Source: Alphaproteobacteria bacterium (GTDB taxonomy: Bacteria > Pseudomonadota > Alphaproteobacteria > Micavibrionales > Micavibrionaceae). From it: a DNA stretch of 10,087 nt. The notes beneath the pieces are model-generated. The model worked only from the letters and a program-made list of their open reading frames with translations, was not told the origin of the DNA and ran no database searches. The position numbers and the translations under genes were made by a program. The stretch is taken from the NCBI GenBank assembly GCA_030432775.1, contig JAUILO010000090.1:1-10087 (forward strand), in the 5' to 3' direction. Of this stretch, positions 1 through 6,831 are shown in pieces; position 1 is the first letter of the stretch; each line of letters opens with the position of its first letter.

Positions 1-1
1 A

Positions 2-172
2 GTAAAACCAGAAGTTGAAGCATTCGCACGAATCAAAGTCCTCGGTATCGGAGGTTCAGGTAAAAACGCGCTCAACCACATGATCGAAAATAAGGTCAAA
101 GGCGTTGATTTTGTTGCTATCAACTCTGATTCTCAAGATCTTCATCACTCACTCGCCAAAAAGAAAATTCAC
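2..172 (+). other. ftsZ: FtsZ N-terminal fragment joined in frame to the next gene
   Basis: The frame is open from base 2. Its first ~57 residues read as the start of the FtsZ GTPase domain: ARIKVLGIGGSGKNALNHMI is the first beta strand plus the glycine-rich nucleotide-binding T1 loop. It is followed by GVDFVAINSDSQDLHHSLA, the usual VxFIAxNTDxQxL segment, and then KKKIH, where FtsZ normally continues with IG(x)xLTxGLG. Instead the sequence switches at about base 173 to a hydrophobic helix and a thioredoxin domain. The rest of FtsZ (the GGGTGTG tubulin signature and T7 loop) is absent. The GGSGKNAL and DLHHSLA wording resembles Patescibacteria/CPR FtsZ more than alphaproteobacterial FtsZ; that is from memory, not a search. 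Recognition as FtsZ is firm. Whether the junction is biological or an assembly chimera is open, and I favour a chimera. Confidence 0.8.
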
Positions 173-643
173 TGGATATTCATCGCGTTTATCCTCGCAT
201 TTTCAATCATTGGGCCTTTTTCTGCGGCAAAAGTATCCAAACATGTTAACGCCAGCACACCAGCACATATCAAACCCAGCGAGATAGCACAGCCTTTTAC
301 AACCGCGCTTTTGAATGATGTGCTTGAAAATACGGATAGCCCGGTTTTCGTCAATATGACGGCAGCATGGTGCATCACTTGCAAGGTAAATGAGCGCATT
401 GCCCTTGATACCGAAGAATTCAGCACCATTTTACAAGAGCGCAATATCGCCTATCTCAAAGGCGACTGGACCAGTTACAACGAAGAAATAACAAAATTTC
501 TTGCCAGCTATGGACGAAATGGCGTCCCGATCTATGTTTATTACGGAGCAAAAAACCCCGATAGCGGGAAACGTCCGGATGCTGTGGTTTTACCACAAAT
601 TCTGACTCCCGCGAAAATTCGAGATGTTTTGTCCACTAACTAA
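173..643 (+). CDS. DsbD/ScsB-like thiol:disulfide interchange protein, C-terminal part (partial)
   Basis: This is the C-terminal end of a DsbD-family inner-membrane electron carrier, which passes reducing power from cytoplasmic thioredoxin to periplasmic partners. One hydrophobic helix (WIFIAFILAFSIIG, about 173-214) matches the last membrane segment. A short periplasmic linker follows, then a thioredoxin-fold gamma domain with VFVNMTAAWCITCKVNER, whose Cys-Ile-Thr-Cys pair (about 371-382) is the redox centre. GRNGVPIYVYY carries the cis-proline loop, and VVLPQILTPAKIRDVL is the typical DsbD ending. The N-terminal alpha domain and the seven upstream helices of the beta domain are missing, because the frame instead begins with FtsZ sequence. 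The Met at 80 lies inside the FtsZ part and is not a credible start. The gene is therefore broken or mis-joined on its 5' side. It stops 84 bases before the peroxiredoxin-like gene, a likely redox partner. ScsB is an alternative subfamily, indistinguishable from this piece. Confidence 0.8.
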   Translation, partial: WIFIAFILAFSIIGPFSAAKVSKHVNASTPAHIKPSEIAQPFTTALLNDVLENTDSPVFVNMTAAWCITCKVNERIALDTEEFSTILQERNIAYLKGDWTSYNEEITKFLASYGRNGVPIYVYYGAKNPDSGKRPDAVVLPQILTPAKIRDVLSTN

Positions 644-727
644 AAGTTACGACCAATAATAATGAGCCGAGAATAATTTTATAAATTTCGGCCACATACG
701 GACTTTTATATTAACAACAAGGAAAGA

Positions 728-1387
728 ATGATTATGACGAAAAAACTAATCCACCCTCAATCCTTACTCCACATGATGGGCCTTATTTTAGGCACAGCAT
801 TATTCATATCCATGCTTATGGTACCATCTGCGCGTGCTGCAGAAATCGGACAGCCAGCACCAGATTTCGAACTCACCGATACAAATGGTACAGCCCATAA
901 GCTCAGCGATTTTAAAGGTAAAACCGTTGTACTTGAGTGGACAAACCATCTTTGCCCTTACGTAAAAAAGCATTACAGCTCGGGCAATATGCAGAAAACA
1001 CAGCAAACAGCGACAAGTGAAGGCGTTGTATGGCTGTCAATCAACTCATCAGCAAAAGATAACCAAGGCTATCTTGCCACCGGTGAAGACGGCAATGCCG
1101 TTATCGCCGAGCAAGGCTCAAACGCGACTGCGCTTTTGATGGATGCTGATGGCACAGTAGGTCACCTATATGGCGCAAAGACAACACCGCATATGTTCGT
1201 CATCGACAAAGAAGGTGTATTGGTTTACGCCGGAGCTATTGATGATCACCCAAGCGCCAGCACAAAAGGCCTTGAGAATGCCAAAAACTATGTATTGGCC
1301 GCTATTGATGATCTAAAGGCTGATAAGCCTGTTGAGACATCAACCAGCCAGCCATATGGCTGTGGCGTGAAATACGACATACAATAA
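728..1387 (+). CDS. Secreted peroxiredoxin-like (PRX_like1 / redoxin domain) protein
   Basis: A predicted exported thioredoxin-fold protein of the AhpC/TSA-redoxin superfamily. Residues 1-37 form a Sec signal peptide: basic KK, hydrophobic MGLILGTALFISMLMV, and cleavage expected after PSARA. The mature part opens with IGQPAPDFELTDTNGTAHKLSDFKGK, the redoxin start. It has WTNHLCPYVKKHY with a single peroxidatic-type Cys (Cys76) in place of a CXXC pair, GVVWLSINSSA, and TTPHMFVID with the cis-Pro (Pro154). The tail YGCGVKY has a second Cys (Cys212) that could act as resolving cysteine. These motifs match the PRX_like1 group. An AAGGA at 719-723 lies 4 bases before ATG 728 and 10 before an in-frame ATG at 734, so either start is possible. 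It lies just downstream of the DsbD-like tail, suggesting a periplasmic peroxide-reduction pair, and a strong terminator follows. Peroxidase activity is inferred, not shown. Confidence 0.85.
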   Translation: MIMTKKLIHPQSLLHMMGLILGTALFISMLMVPSARAAEIGQPAPDFELTDTNGTAHKLSDFKGKTVVLEWTNHLCPYVKKHYSSGNMQKTQQTATSEGVVWLSINSSAKDNQGYLATGEDGNAVIAEQGSNATALLMDADGTVGHLYGAKTTPHMFVIDKEGVLVYAGAIDDHPSASTKGLENAKNYVLAAIDDLKADKPVETSTSQPYGCGVKYDIQ

Positions 1388-1414
1388 TAGTTATACACAT
1401 ATACTGTAACGCAC

Positions 1415-1454
1415 GCCCCCCGCGCTCTCACAGGCGATTCGGGGGGCTGTTGTT
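1415..1454 (+). terminator. Rho-independent terminator after the peroxiredoxin-like gene
   Basis: A perfect 8-bp GC-rich stem, GCCCCCCG (1415-1422) with CGGGGGGC (1440-1447), closes a 17-base loop that can form a further small CGC/GCG pairing. It is followed by TGTTGTT (1448-1454), a modest T-rich tract. It sits 28 bases after the stop codon at 1387 and before the promoter of the histidine kinase gene, so it separates the two transcription units. Confidence 0.85.
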
Positions 1455-1482
1455 AATAACATAATTCCGTGGTTGTCGGATT

Positions 1483-1491
1483 TGATATAAT
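1483..1491 (+). promoter_or_regulatory. Extended -10 promoter candidate for the histidine kinase gene
   Basis: TGATATAAT contains a perfect TATAAT (1486-1491) preceded by the TG of an extended -10 element (1483-1484). No good -35 hexamer lies 15-18 bases upstream, which is tolerated in extended -10 promoters. It lies after the terminator and about 44 bases before the ATG at 1535, giving a predicted leader of about 35-40 bases. The call rests on sequence alone. Confidence 0.4.
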
Positions 1492-1534
1492 ATCTTAATC
1501 TATTATTAACAAGTTCACCTATACCCTCTATGCC

Positions 1535-3505
1535 ATGGTTTCAAATCAAACAATAATTGCCTCGGAAAACGCACAAGCACAAAGTGATGAACCATACCGT
1601 TTCGTCGCTGATTGCCACGGTAATCTTGTGTATTTATCCGATAACATTAAAAGTGCTCTCAACATTTCTGACGGCGGTTCTGATCGTGGTTATAATGTAC
1701 AAAACCTTATCCGTTTTCATGACCCCGATCTTGCGCTACGTGATGCGCCATCCTTTGGCGGGCAGGATCGCACCTATACCGAATGCATTCAGGAAGGTGC
1801 GCATGCGCTAACGCTGCATATTGGCAATAACGAAATTGAAACAAGCTTTCACTTTGATCGCGTCCAAAGCCAGAACGGCAGAGAATATCTGGTTGCCTCG
1901 CAAATTTTGCAAGATGGTGACCATAACGAAGAATTAACACAAAGCCTGATGCAGCTCATACCTCAGGAACAGGCCAATTTCAATGATCTGGTGAGCTTTG
2001 AAGAAGACGCATTATCACATTTTCTAGCGCTATCGAATGATATTATGGTAGTCGCCAATCTGGATGGCCGCATCCTTCGTGTAAACAGTCACTTCCTGAA
2101 TAATCTTGGCTATGATAATGACCACCTTAAAAACCTTGGTTTCCTGGATCTTGTGCATCCTGATGACCGCGCCCTTGTGCGTACATCACTACAAAGTCTT
2201 ATTCACCATGAAGATCGCTCGACGGATCCGGCAATCGATTTTGAAGCCCGCGTTTTAGGTAGTGACGGCAACGAAAAATGGGTTGAATGGCGGCAATGCC
2301 GCGCCGAAGACCGCATTTATTGTGTTGGACGCGATATCACAGCCATTAAAGACCATGAACGAGAATTACACAAAAGACAGCGCATGTTGCGCGAAGCGCA
2401 ATCGATTGGACATATGGGGCATTGGCACTGGGTTGTGGGCAATGAACGCATTGAATGGTCAGACGAAATTTATCGGATCTTCGGCGTAAGCGAAGATGAT
2501 TTCGTACCAACCGTTGAAAGCATCAACTCCAAACTCCATAAACGTGACGTCGGCAGACTGTTACAAGCTTTCCAGCGCGCTATTATCGAGAAAAACAACT
2601 ATGACATGGAATTCCGTATTCGCCTTGATGACGGATCAACGCGCTATGTACGCTGTGATGGTAAATGTGAGCTGGATGATGACGGCGACGTTATCGCACT
2701 ATTCGGTATTATGCACGATATTACCGAAACCACGCTACATGAATTAGAACTACGTGAAGCCAAGGAATCAGCCGAACGCGCTTATGCTGCAAAGTCACAA
2801 TTCCTTGCCAATATGAGCCACGAATTGCGTACGCCGCTCAATGCGATTATCGGTTTTTCCGAAATGATGCAAAGGCAGCTTTTAGGACCTATAGGCACAG
2901 AAAAATATCTGGATTACATCACCGGTATTCGCGAAAGCGGTGAACATCTTCTGGATTTGATCAGCGATATTCTGGATATGTCAAAGATCGAGGCCGGTAA
3001 ATACGAACTAGACCTTGAAGAGCTAAATCTTGGTAAGGTAATGCGCCTTGCTGTACATATGGTGGAAGGCCGCGCTGAAGACGCAAAAATCAGCCTTAGT
3101 ATGGCCATACCGAATGAAAACCTGCATATCATCGCCGATCGGCGCGCATTAATGCAGATTTTGCTAAATATCCTGTCCAATGCCGTGAAATTCACCGAGC
3201 CGGGCGGTTCTGTTAAACTCGAATCAGTCGAGCGCGAAAACTACATTTCAATCAAGGTACATGATACAGGTATCGGTATACCGGCTACAAAGCTGCAATG
3301 CGTAACCAACCCGTTCGAACAAGCAGCCAGCCATTACACACGCGAACATGAAGGTACTGGACTTGGCCTTGCTATTACAAAAGATCTGATCGAGCTACAT
3401 GGCGGAACATTGCATATTTCCTCAACTGTGGGTATCGGCACAACTGTGATTGTTCGCATGCCTTATAATGCATATGAAGAACAGCAAAAGCGCGGCAAGC
3501 GTTAG
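1535..3505 (+). CDS. Cytosolic multi-PAS sensor histidine kinase
   Basis: A 656-aa sensor kinase that autophosphorylates on histidine and passes the phosphate to a response regulator. It has no signal peptide or membrane helix, so it should sense an internal or diffusible cue. About 20-125 is a degenerate PAS-like region (YRFVADCHGNLVYLS...). About 160-275 is a PAS/PAC (DIMVVANLDGRILRVN, FLDLVHPDD, GRDITAIKDHE). About 285-402 is a PAS_3-type fold (IGHMGHWHWVVGNERIEWSDE, MHDITE). Then come a HisKA domain with SHELRTP (His429) and a HATPase_c domain with N box LNILSNAVKF (544-553), G1 DTGIGIP (577-583), F box PFEQ and G2 GTGLGLAI (607-614). All catalytic motifs are intact. There is no receiver domain, and no response regulator gene lies nearby, so it is an orphan here. 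The ATG at 1535 lacks a Shine-Dalgarno sequence, so the start is uncertain, but the PAS begins soon after it. Confidence 0.92.
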   Translation: MVSNQTIIASENAQAQSDEPYRFVADCHGNLVYLSDNIKSALNISDGGSDRGYNVQNLIRFHDPDLALRDAPSFGGQDRTYTECIQEGAHALTLHIGNNEIETSFHFDRVQSQNGREYLVASQILQDGDHNEELTQSLMQLIPQEQANFNDLVSFEEDALSHFLALSNDIMVVANLDGRILRVNSHFLNNLGYDNDHLKNLGFLDLVHPDDRALVRTSLQSLIHHEDRSTDPAIDFEARVLGSDGNEKWVEWRQCRAEDRIYCVGRDITAIKDHERELHKRQRMLREAQSIGHMGHWHWVVGNERIEWSDEIYRIFGVSEDDFVPTVESINSKLHKRDVGRLLQAFQRAIIEKNNYDMEFRIRLDDGSTRYVRCDGKCELDDDGDVIALFGIMHDITETTLHELELREAKESAERAYAAKSQFLANMSHELRTPLNAIIGFSEMMQRQLLGPIGTEKYLDYITGIRESGEHLLDLISDILDMSKIEAGKYELDLEELNLGKVMRLAVHMVEGRAEDAKISLSMAIPNENLHIIADRRALMQILLNILSNAVKFTEPGGSVKLESVERENYISIKVHDTGIGIPATKLQCVTNPFEQAASHYTREHEGTGLGLAITKDLIELHGGTLHISSTVGIGTTVIVRMPYNAYEEQQKRGKR

Positions 3506-3618
3506 CACGCAACAAGATTCATGCATTTAACGCCCCCTCCACCCAACACGTCGAAATTCTTCGCCTTTGTTAGTATAGCTTTCTAATACGCTATGACTTT
3601 CTAATATGATTGTCAGAT
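3506..3618. other. Convergent intergenic gap with a short degenerate direct repeat
   Basis: The histidine kinase gene and the SDR gene end facing each other here. CTTTCTAATACG (3579-3590) recurs as CTTTCTAATATG (3597-3608), an 18-base period. ATAGC/GCTAT (3575-3579 and 3590-3594) could form a 5-bp hairpin. There is no convincing GC-rich terminator for either gene, and I see no coding potential. Confidence 0.4.
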
Positions 3619-4542
3619 TTAGATCGAGACTTCACTGATCTGACGAAGTTGATATTCTTCCTCGACAATTAAACACGCCTCAAGACCAGAGCGATAATTA
3701 GGATGTTTCAAAGAGACATTGAGATCATTTTTGATTTTATCATTATGAACGCGCTTATTATCCGCATAAAAACTGCGCGCCATTGGTGACATATCTGCTT
3801 CTTCAAAAGGAATAATAGGCATGCTCTGCATCCCTAAAAGCTGACAGGCATAATCTATAACTTCATGGCTAGGTGCGGCAAGATCATCCGCAATGTTATA
3901 AATTTCGCCCGGTGCTGGGTTATTCATTGATGCTTCCAATACCTGCACGATATCTTCGACATGAATCCGGCTAAAAGCATGGCCTGGCTTGCTAATGCGC
4001 CGCGCATAACCGGCACGGACTGAATCAAGGGCGCTGCGGCCCGGGCCATAAATACCAGCCAGACGGAATATATGAACGGGCAAGCCATGGCTCTTAAACA
4101 GCGATAACCACTGACCTTCTGCCTTGGCGCGGCGCGAACCACGTTTTGAATTCGGGCTGAGTTCCGTCATTTCATCAACCCATTCGCCATCCTTATCACC
4201 ATAGACACCTGTTGAAGATAAATAACCAACCCATTTCAGCGTTGGAATTTTCAAAATATCATCAGCATGCATGTTAAATGTCAGGTCGCCATCGTCACTT
4301 GGCGGGGTAGATATTAAAAGATGTGTGACGCCGGAAAAGAATAATTGAGGGTCGTCAAGCGGTTTACTATGGTCAAAAACATAAGACTTAATGCCATTTT
4401 CACGCATCAATACTTGTTTTTCAAGATCGCGCGTTGTGCCGGCCACCGTCCACTGGCCTTCCTGTGCCAGAAGCGTATACCCCAGATAATCGCAGCAATA
4501 GCCGTATCCAAAACAAAAGAGCTTCCCTGGAGTGGATGACAT
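3619..4542 (-). CDS. YeeZ-like atypical SDR-family NAD(P)-binding protein
   Basis: A 307-aa extended short-chain dehydrogenase/epimerase-fold protein, presumably cytoplasmic. The N-terminus FCFGYGYCCDYLG (residues 9-21) is the glycine-rich dinucleotide-binding turn. AGTTRD follows the second strand, LLISTPPSDDGD (75-86) the fourth, and WVGYLSSTGVYGDKDG (104-119) contains the Ser-Ser-Thr of the active-site strand. FRLAGIYGPGRSALDSVR and SRIHVEDIVQVLEA (191-204) are the extended-SDR substrate-side motifs. The canonical Tyr-x-x-x-Lys is not present: the equivalent stretch reads KRGSRRAKAEGQW (133-145), with Arg where Tyr is expected, as in the YeeZ-type atypical group. Classical dehydrogenase activity is therefore doubtful and the substrate is unknown. 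It starts 47 bases after the stop of the GST gene on the same strand, so the two are probably cotranscribed. The ribosome binding site is weak (AGAGATAAAGAC before ATG). Confidence 0.85.
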   Translation of the reverse strand: MSSTPGKLFCFGYGYCCDYLGYTLLAQEGQWTVAGTTRDLEKQVLMRENGIKSYVFDHSKPLDDPQLFFSGVTHLLISTPPSDDGDLTFNMHADDILKIPTLKWVGYLSSTGVYGDKDGEWVDEMTELSPNSKRGSRRAKAEGQWLSLFKSHGLPVHIFRLAGIYGPGRSALDSVRAGYARRISKPGHAFSRIHVEDIVQVLEASMNNPAPGEIYNIADDLAAPSHEVIDYACQLLGMQSMPIIPFEEADMSPMARSFYADNKRVHNDKIKNDLNVSLKHPNYRSGLEACLIVEEEYQLRQISEVSI

Positions 4543-4589
4543 GTCTTTATCTCTAATACTTAGTGGCTAAACTGCATGATTGAACGGGA

Positions 4590-5258
4590 TCAGAAATCAA
4601 CATTCTCGTAATACCCTACCGGGTTAAAACCCGGTATGCGGTCTTCGAGCAATGGTTGGAAACTTGGTCTGGATTTAACGCGGGCATACCATTCGCGTGC
4701 AGCTTGATGTTCGTCCCACGGTACATCACCGATATAATCAATCGCAGATAAATGCGAGGCAGCGGCAATATCAGCCAATGAAAAATCATCACCAGCAAGC
4801 CATGTGCGCTTTTCCATTAAAAAGCCGATATAATCCAAATGATAGTGAATATTGGCATGACCGGCACGAATAGAAGGACCATGTGGTTCACCAAGCTTAA
4901 GGAAACGCTTCATCAGTTTTTCACCGACAAGATTCTCTGTGACCTCAAGATTAAATTTCATATCAAACCAGCTGACAAGACGGCGTGTCTCTGCGCGCTG
5001 AACCGGATCTTTACCGATAAGATTAACCTCAGGATACACTTCTTCGACATATTCGCAAATCACCTGACTATTTGCCAGTGTTGTTCCGTCTTCTTCGACA
5101 AGAACCGGAACGTCTCCTGCAGGGTTAAGTGCCAAGAATTCTGTACGACGCTCCCATACCTTTTCAATCTTTAAATCAAAATCGAGCTTTTTCTCGGATA
5201 AGGTAATACGTACCTTACGTGAAAAAGGATGAAGCCATAAATGAAATAATGTTCTCAT
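4590..5258 (-). CDS. Glutathione S-transferase family protein
   Basis: A 222-aa two-domain GST-fold protein, length typical of the family. Residues 1-80 are the thioredoxin-like N-terminal domain: LWLHPFSRKVRITLSEK gives the N-terminal glutathione-contact region, with Ser13 as the likely thiolate-stabilising residue. NPAGDVPVLVEEDGTTLANSQVICEYVEE holds the cis-Pro VP and the ANSQ (ES-like) glutathione-binding turn. Residues 90-222 are the helical domain, with WLAGDDFSLADIAAASHL (GDxFSxADIxxA), the conserved N-cap and hydrophobic staple of GSTs. The ending IPGFNPVGYYENVDF is a tail I associate with alphaproteobacterial GST-like proteins. The substrate is unknown; detoxifying conjugation or a non-catalytic glutathione-binding role are both possible. 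It is upstream of the SDR in the same direction. A GGAG lies 13 bases before the ATG, rather distant, so translation may be modest. Confidence 0.9.
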   Translation of the reverse strand: MRTLFHLWLHPFSRKVRITLSEKKLDFDLKIEKVWERRTEFLALNPAGDVPVLVEEDGTTLANSQVICEYVEEVYPEVNLIGKDPVQRAETRRLVSWFDMKFNLEVTENLVGEKLMKRFLKLGEPHGPSIRAGHANIHYHLDYIGFLMEKRTWLAGDDFSLADIAAASHLSAIDYIGDVPWDEHQAAREWYARVKSRPSFQPLLEDRIPGFNPVGYYENVDF

Positions 5259-5310
5259 AATACTGATTTTACTCCAGCAATTTGCGCAAGAATACCCCTA
5301 AATGATTCAT

Positions 5311-5338
5311 ATATTAGATTCCGTTTATACTCAAGCAA
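5311..5338 (-). promoter_or_regulatory. Weak promoter candidate for the GST-SDR operon
   Basis: Read on the minus strand, TTGCTT (5338-5333) and TAATAT (5316-5311) are separated by 16 bases. This resembles a sigma-70 -35/-10 pair, with only partial matches to each consensus. It sits in the 90-base gap between the b561-YceI gene and the GST gene. The AT-rich setting makes chance matches likely. Confidence 0.2.
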
Positions 5339-5348
5339 TACAGGTCTT

Positions 5349-6755
5349 TTATTGATTATGACCAGTATTTCGCTCTGCATGTAGTAAAACCTTAACTTTT
5401 ACGCTGTGTCCGACCGTATCGGAATCGCTCCATTCCCCCTGTCCCACATCAAAATCCAGCCTGTTGATAACAAAGATTCCGGCAACTGTACCGCTTTGCC
5501 CGCCAGCTGATATTTCGGCATCCTCAAATGTAAAAACAAAATCAAGCGGCTTGGTTATGGATTTTATCGTCAGATGACCATGTGCAACATATTGATTTTG
5601 CTTTATTTTCTCGAATGATGACGCTACAAACCGTGATTCCGGAAAAGATTCGCTATCCAGCCATGTATCTGTCTGGATATTCATGTCTCTATCAGCACTT
5701 CCGGTCTTTAAATCTTGAATAATAACGCCGATATTAACATGACTTTCATTCAGATGATCCGTATCAAAAACAACCTGCCCGCTCACCGTGCCAAATACAC
5801 CTTCAAAATTCTGACCATATAGGCTGGCCTGAAATGATATATTGCTTTTCTGCTGGTCTATTTGCCAGCTATAAGGGCTATCCTGTGCAACATCACTGTT
5901 CTTTGCCTCATTGCGCGCAGTATCATTACGTGTAGTCTCGTTGTTATTTTCATGAGCGTTATTTTCAGACAGCTTTATTCCTATTGCCTCTTGCCCTGCA
6001 GCTTCCTGCGATATCTCCACATCCGCCATATAATCTGGCGTGCTGTTCTGTGTACTGGCTCGCGGTGTGTTCTGTTCCGGTTTTTCAATGCTTTGCTCGG
6101 AATATAGCATATGGCGCATCTCTTTGACCGAGAAAAATGCCCCGATTGCCAGCGATGCGGCCGCTATCAAAGCAATCACCACCATAACGGTCTTTGATTT
6201 TTCCGCGACCGGCAACATGCGCGCCAATGTCGTATCACGATCTATTAAATGATGTTTGAGCGCACCGGCAAAATGAAGCCCCACTGCGCCAACAATGATA
6301 ATCGCCAATATTTCATGGGAAGAACGCATAAGAATAAACAGCGCTTCATTCTTACCCACCAAATCCGGCATATGGAACAGACCGAAAAACGGCACAGGAA
6401 ATTCACCCGCCGATGACATGATCCAGCCGGATAATGGAAGAAATAACAAAAGCGCGTATAAAGAAAAATGTATGAATTTAGCTAGCAAAACTTCCCAGTG
6501 TTTATGCGTTGGCAAGCTATGCGGATGCGTCGTAACAAGCAATATAATAACGCGTAAAAATAACAAACCCAGCACTGTCAAACCGAATGATTTATGCAGC
6601 ATATAAAGCTTAAACTTTACCGGATTACTATTTGACAGCTCGCCCATAAAAAAACCAATAGGTATCAATGACAGAATAATAAGGGCCGTGGCCCAATGCA
6701 ATATTCTCGATAATTTATGATATGAAATTTGCTGCGCATTTTGTTCGGTCATCAT
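5349..6755 (-). CDS. Cytochrome b561 fused to a periplasmic YceI-like domain
   Basis: A 468-aa two-module membrane protein. Residues 10-185 are a prokaryotic cytochrome b561 with four helices (about 18-38, 56-74, 94-114, 146-163). Candidate haem b ligands are His20 (RILHW), His54 (MLHKSFG), His147 (SSHEIL) and His161 (GLHFAGALKHH), matching the CybB pattern of quinol-linked di-haem proteins. A fifth hydrophobic helix (about 189-208) leads to a polar, Asn/Glu/Thr-rich linker (220-293, including NETTRNDTARNEAKNSD). Residues 294-463 are a YceI-like lipocalin-type barrel (SWQIDQQKSNISFQASLYGQ, FEGVFGTVSGQVVFD, FPESRFVASSFEKI, HGHLTIKSITKPL) that binds isoprenoid-type lipids in relatives. The extra helix would place YceI in the periplasm. 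AAGG lies 4 bases before ATG 6755 and 7 before a second in-frame ATG at 6752. The electron partner and ligand are unknown. Confidence 0.92.
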   Translation of the reverse strand: MMTEQNAQQISYHKLSRILHWATALIILSLIPIGFFMGELSNSNPVKFKLYMLHKSFGLTVLGLLFLRVIILLVTTHPHSLPTHKHWEVLLAKFIHFSLYALLLFLPLSGWIMSSAGEFPVPFFGLFHMPDLVGKNEALFILMRSSHEILAIIIVGAVGLHFAGALKHHLIDRDTTLARMLPVAEKSKTVMVVIALIAAASLAIGAFFSVKEMRHMLYSEQSIEKPEQNTPRASTQNSTPDYMADVEISQEAAGQEAIGIKLSENNAHENNNETTRNDTARNEAKNSDVAQDSPYSWQIDQQKSNISFQASLYGQNFEGVFGTVSGQVVFDTDHLNESHVNIGVIIQDLKTGSADRDMNIQTDTWLDSESFPESRFVASSFEKIKQNQYVAHGHLTIKSITKPLDFVFTFEDAEISAGGQSGTVAGIFVINRLDFDVGQGEWSDSDTVGHSVKVKVLLHAERNTGHNQ

Positions 6756-6831
6756 TGCACCTTCGCTCCATCAAAATTTACGGTTATTCAGATAGATATA
6801 GTTCATGTAAGAATTTTTAAAAATGAGAGCT

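Noticed and set aside
80..82. ATG at 80 as start of the DsbD-like protein
   Set aside because: It falls inside the FtsZ-like stretch (NHMIEN). The frame is open upstream to base 2 with FtsZ homology, so this Met is internal.
665..692. GCCGA/TCGGC inverted repeat after the DsbD-like stop
   Set aside because: Only a 5-bp stem with an 18-base AT-rich loop and no T-run follows. It is too weak to call a terminator or operator.
707..712. TATATT as a -10 element for the peroxiredoxin-like gene
   Set aside because: No acceptable -35 hexamer lies 15-18 bases upstream, and it overlaps the expected start of a very short leader, so a promoter call is unsupported.
4839..5174. 111-codon open frame on the plus strand
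   Set aside because: It is antisense to the GST gene, whose motifs are clear. The frame has no recognisable domain.
6295..6606. 103-codon open frame on the plus strand
   Set aside because: It is antisense to the cytochrome b561 helices; the opposite strand carries the haem histidines and helix pattern.
6813..6824. Palindrome ATTTTTAAAAAT upstream of the b561-YceI gene
   Set aside because: It is perfect but made only of A and T in an AT-rich gap. It could be chance, and no second site or known operator supports it.
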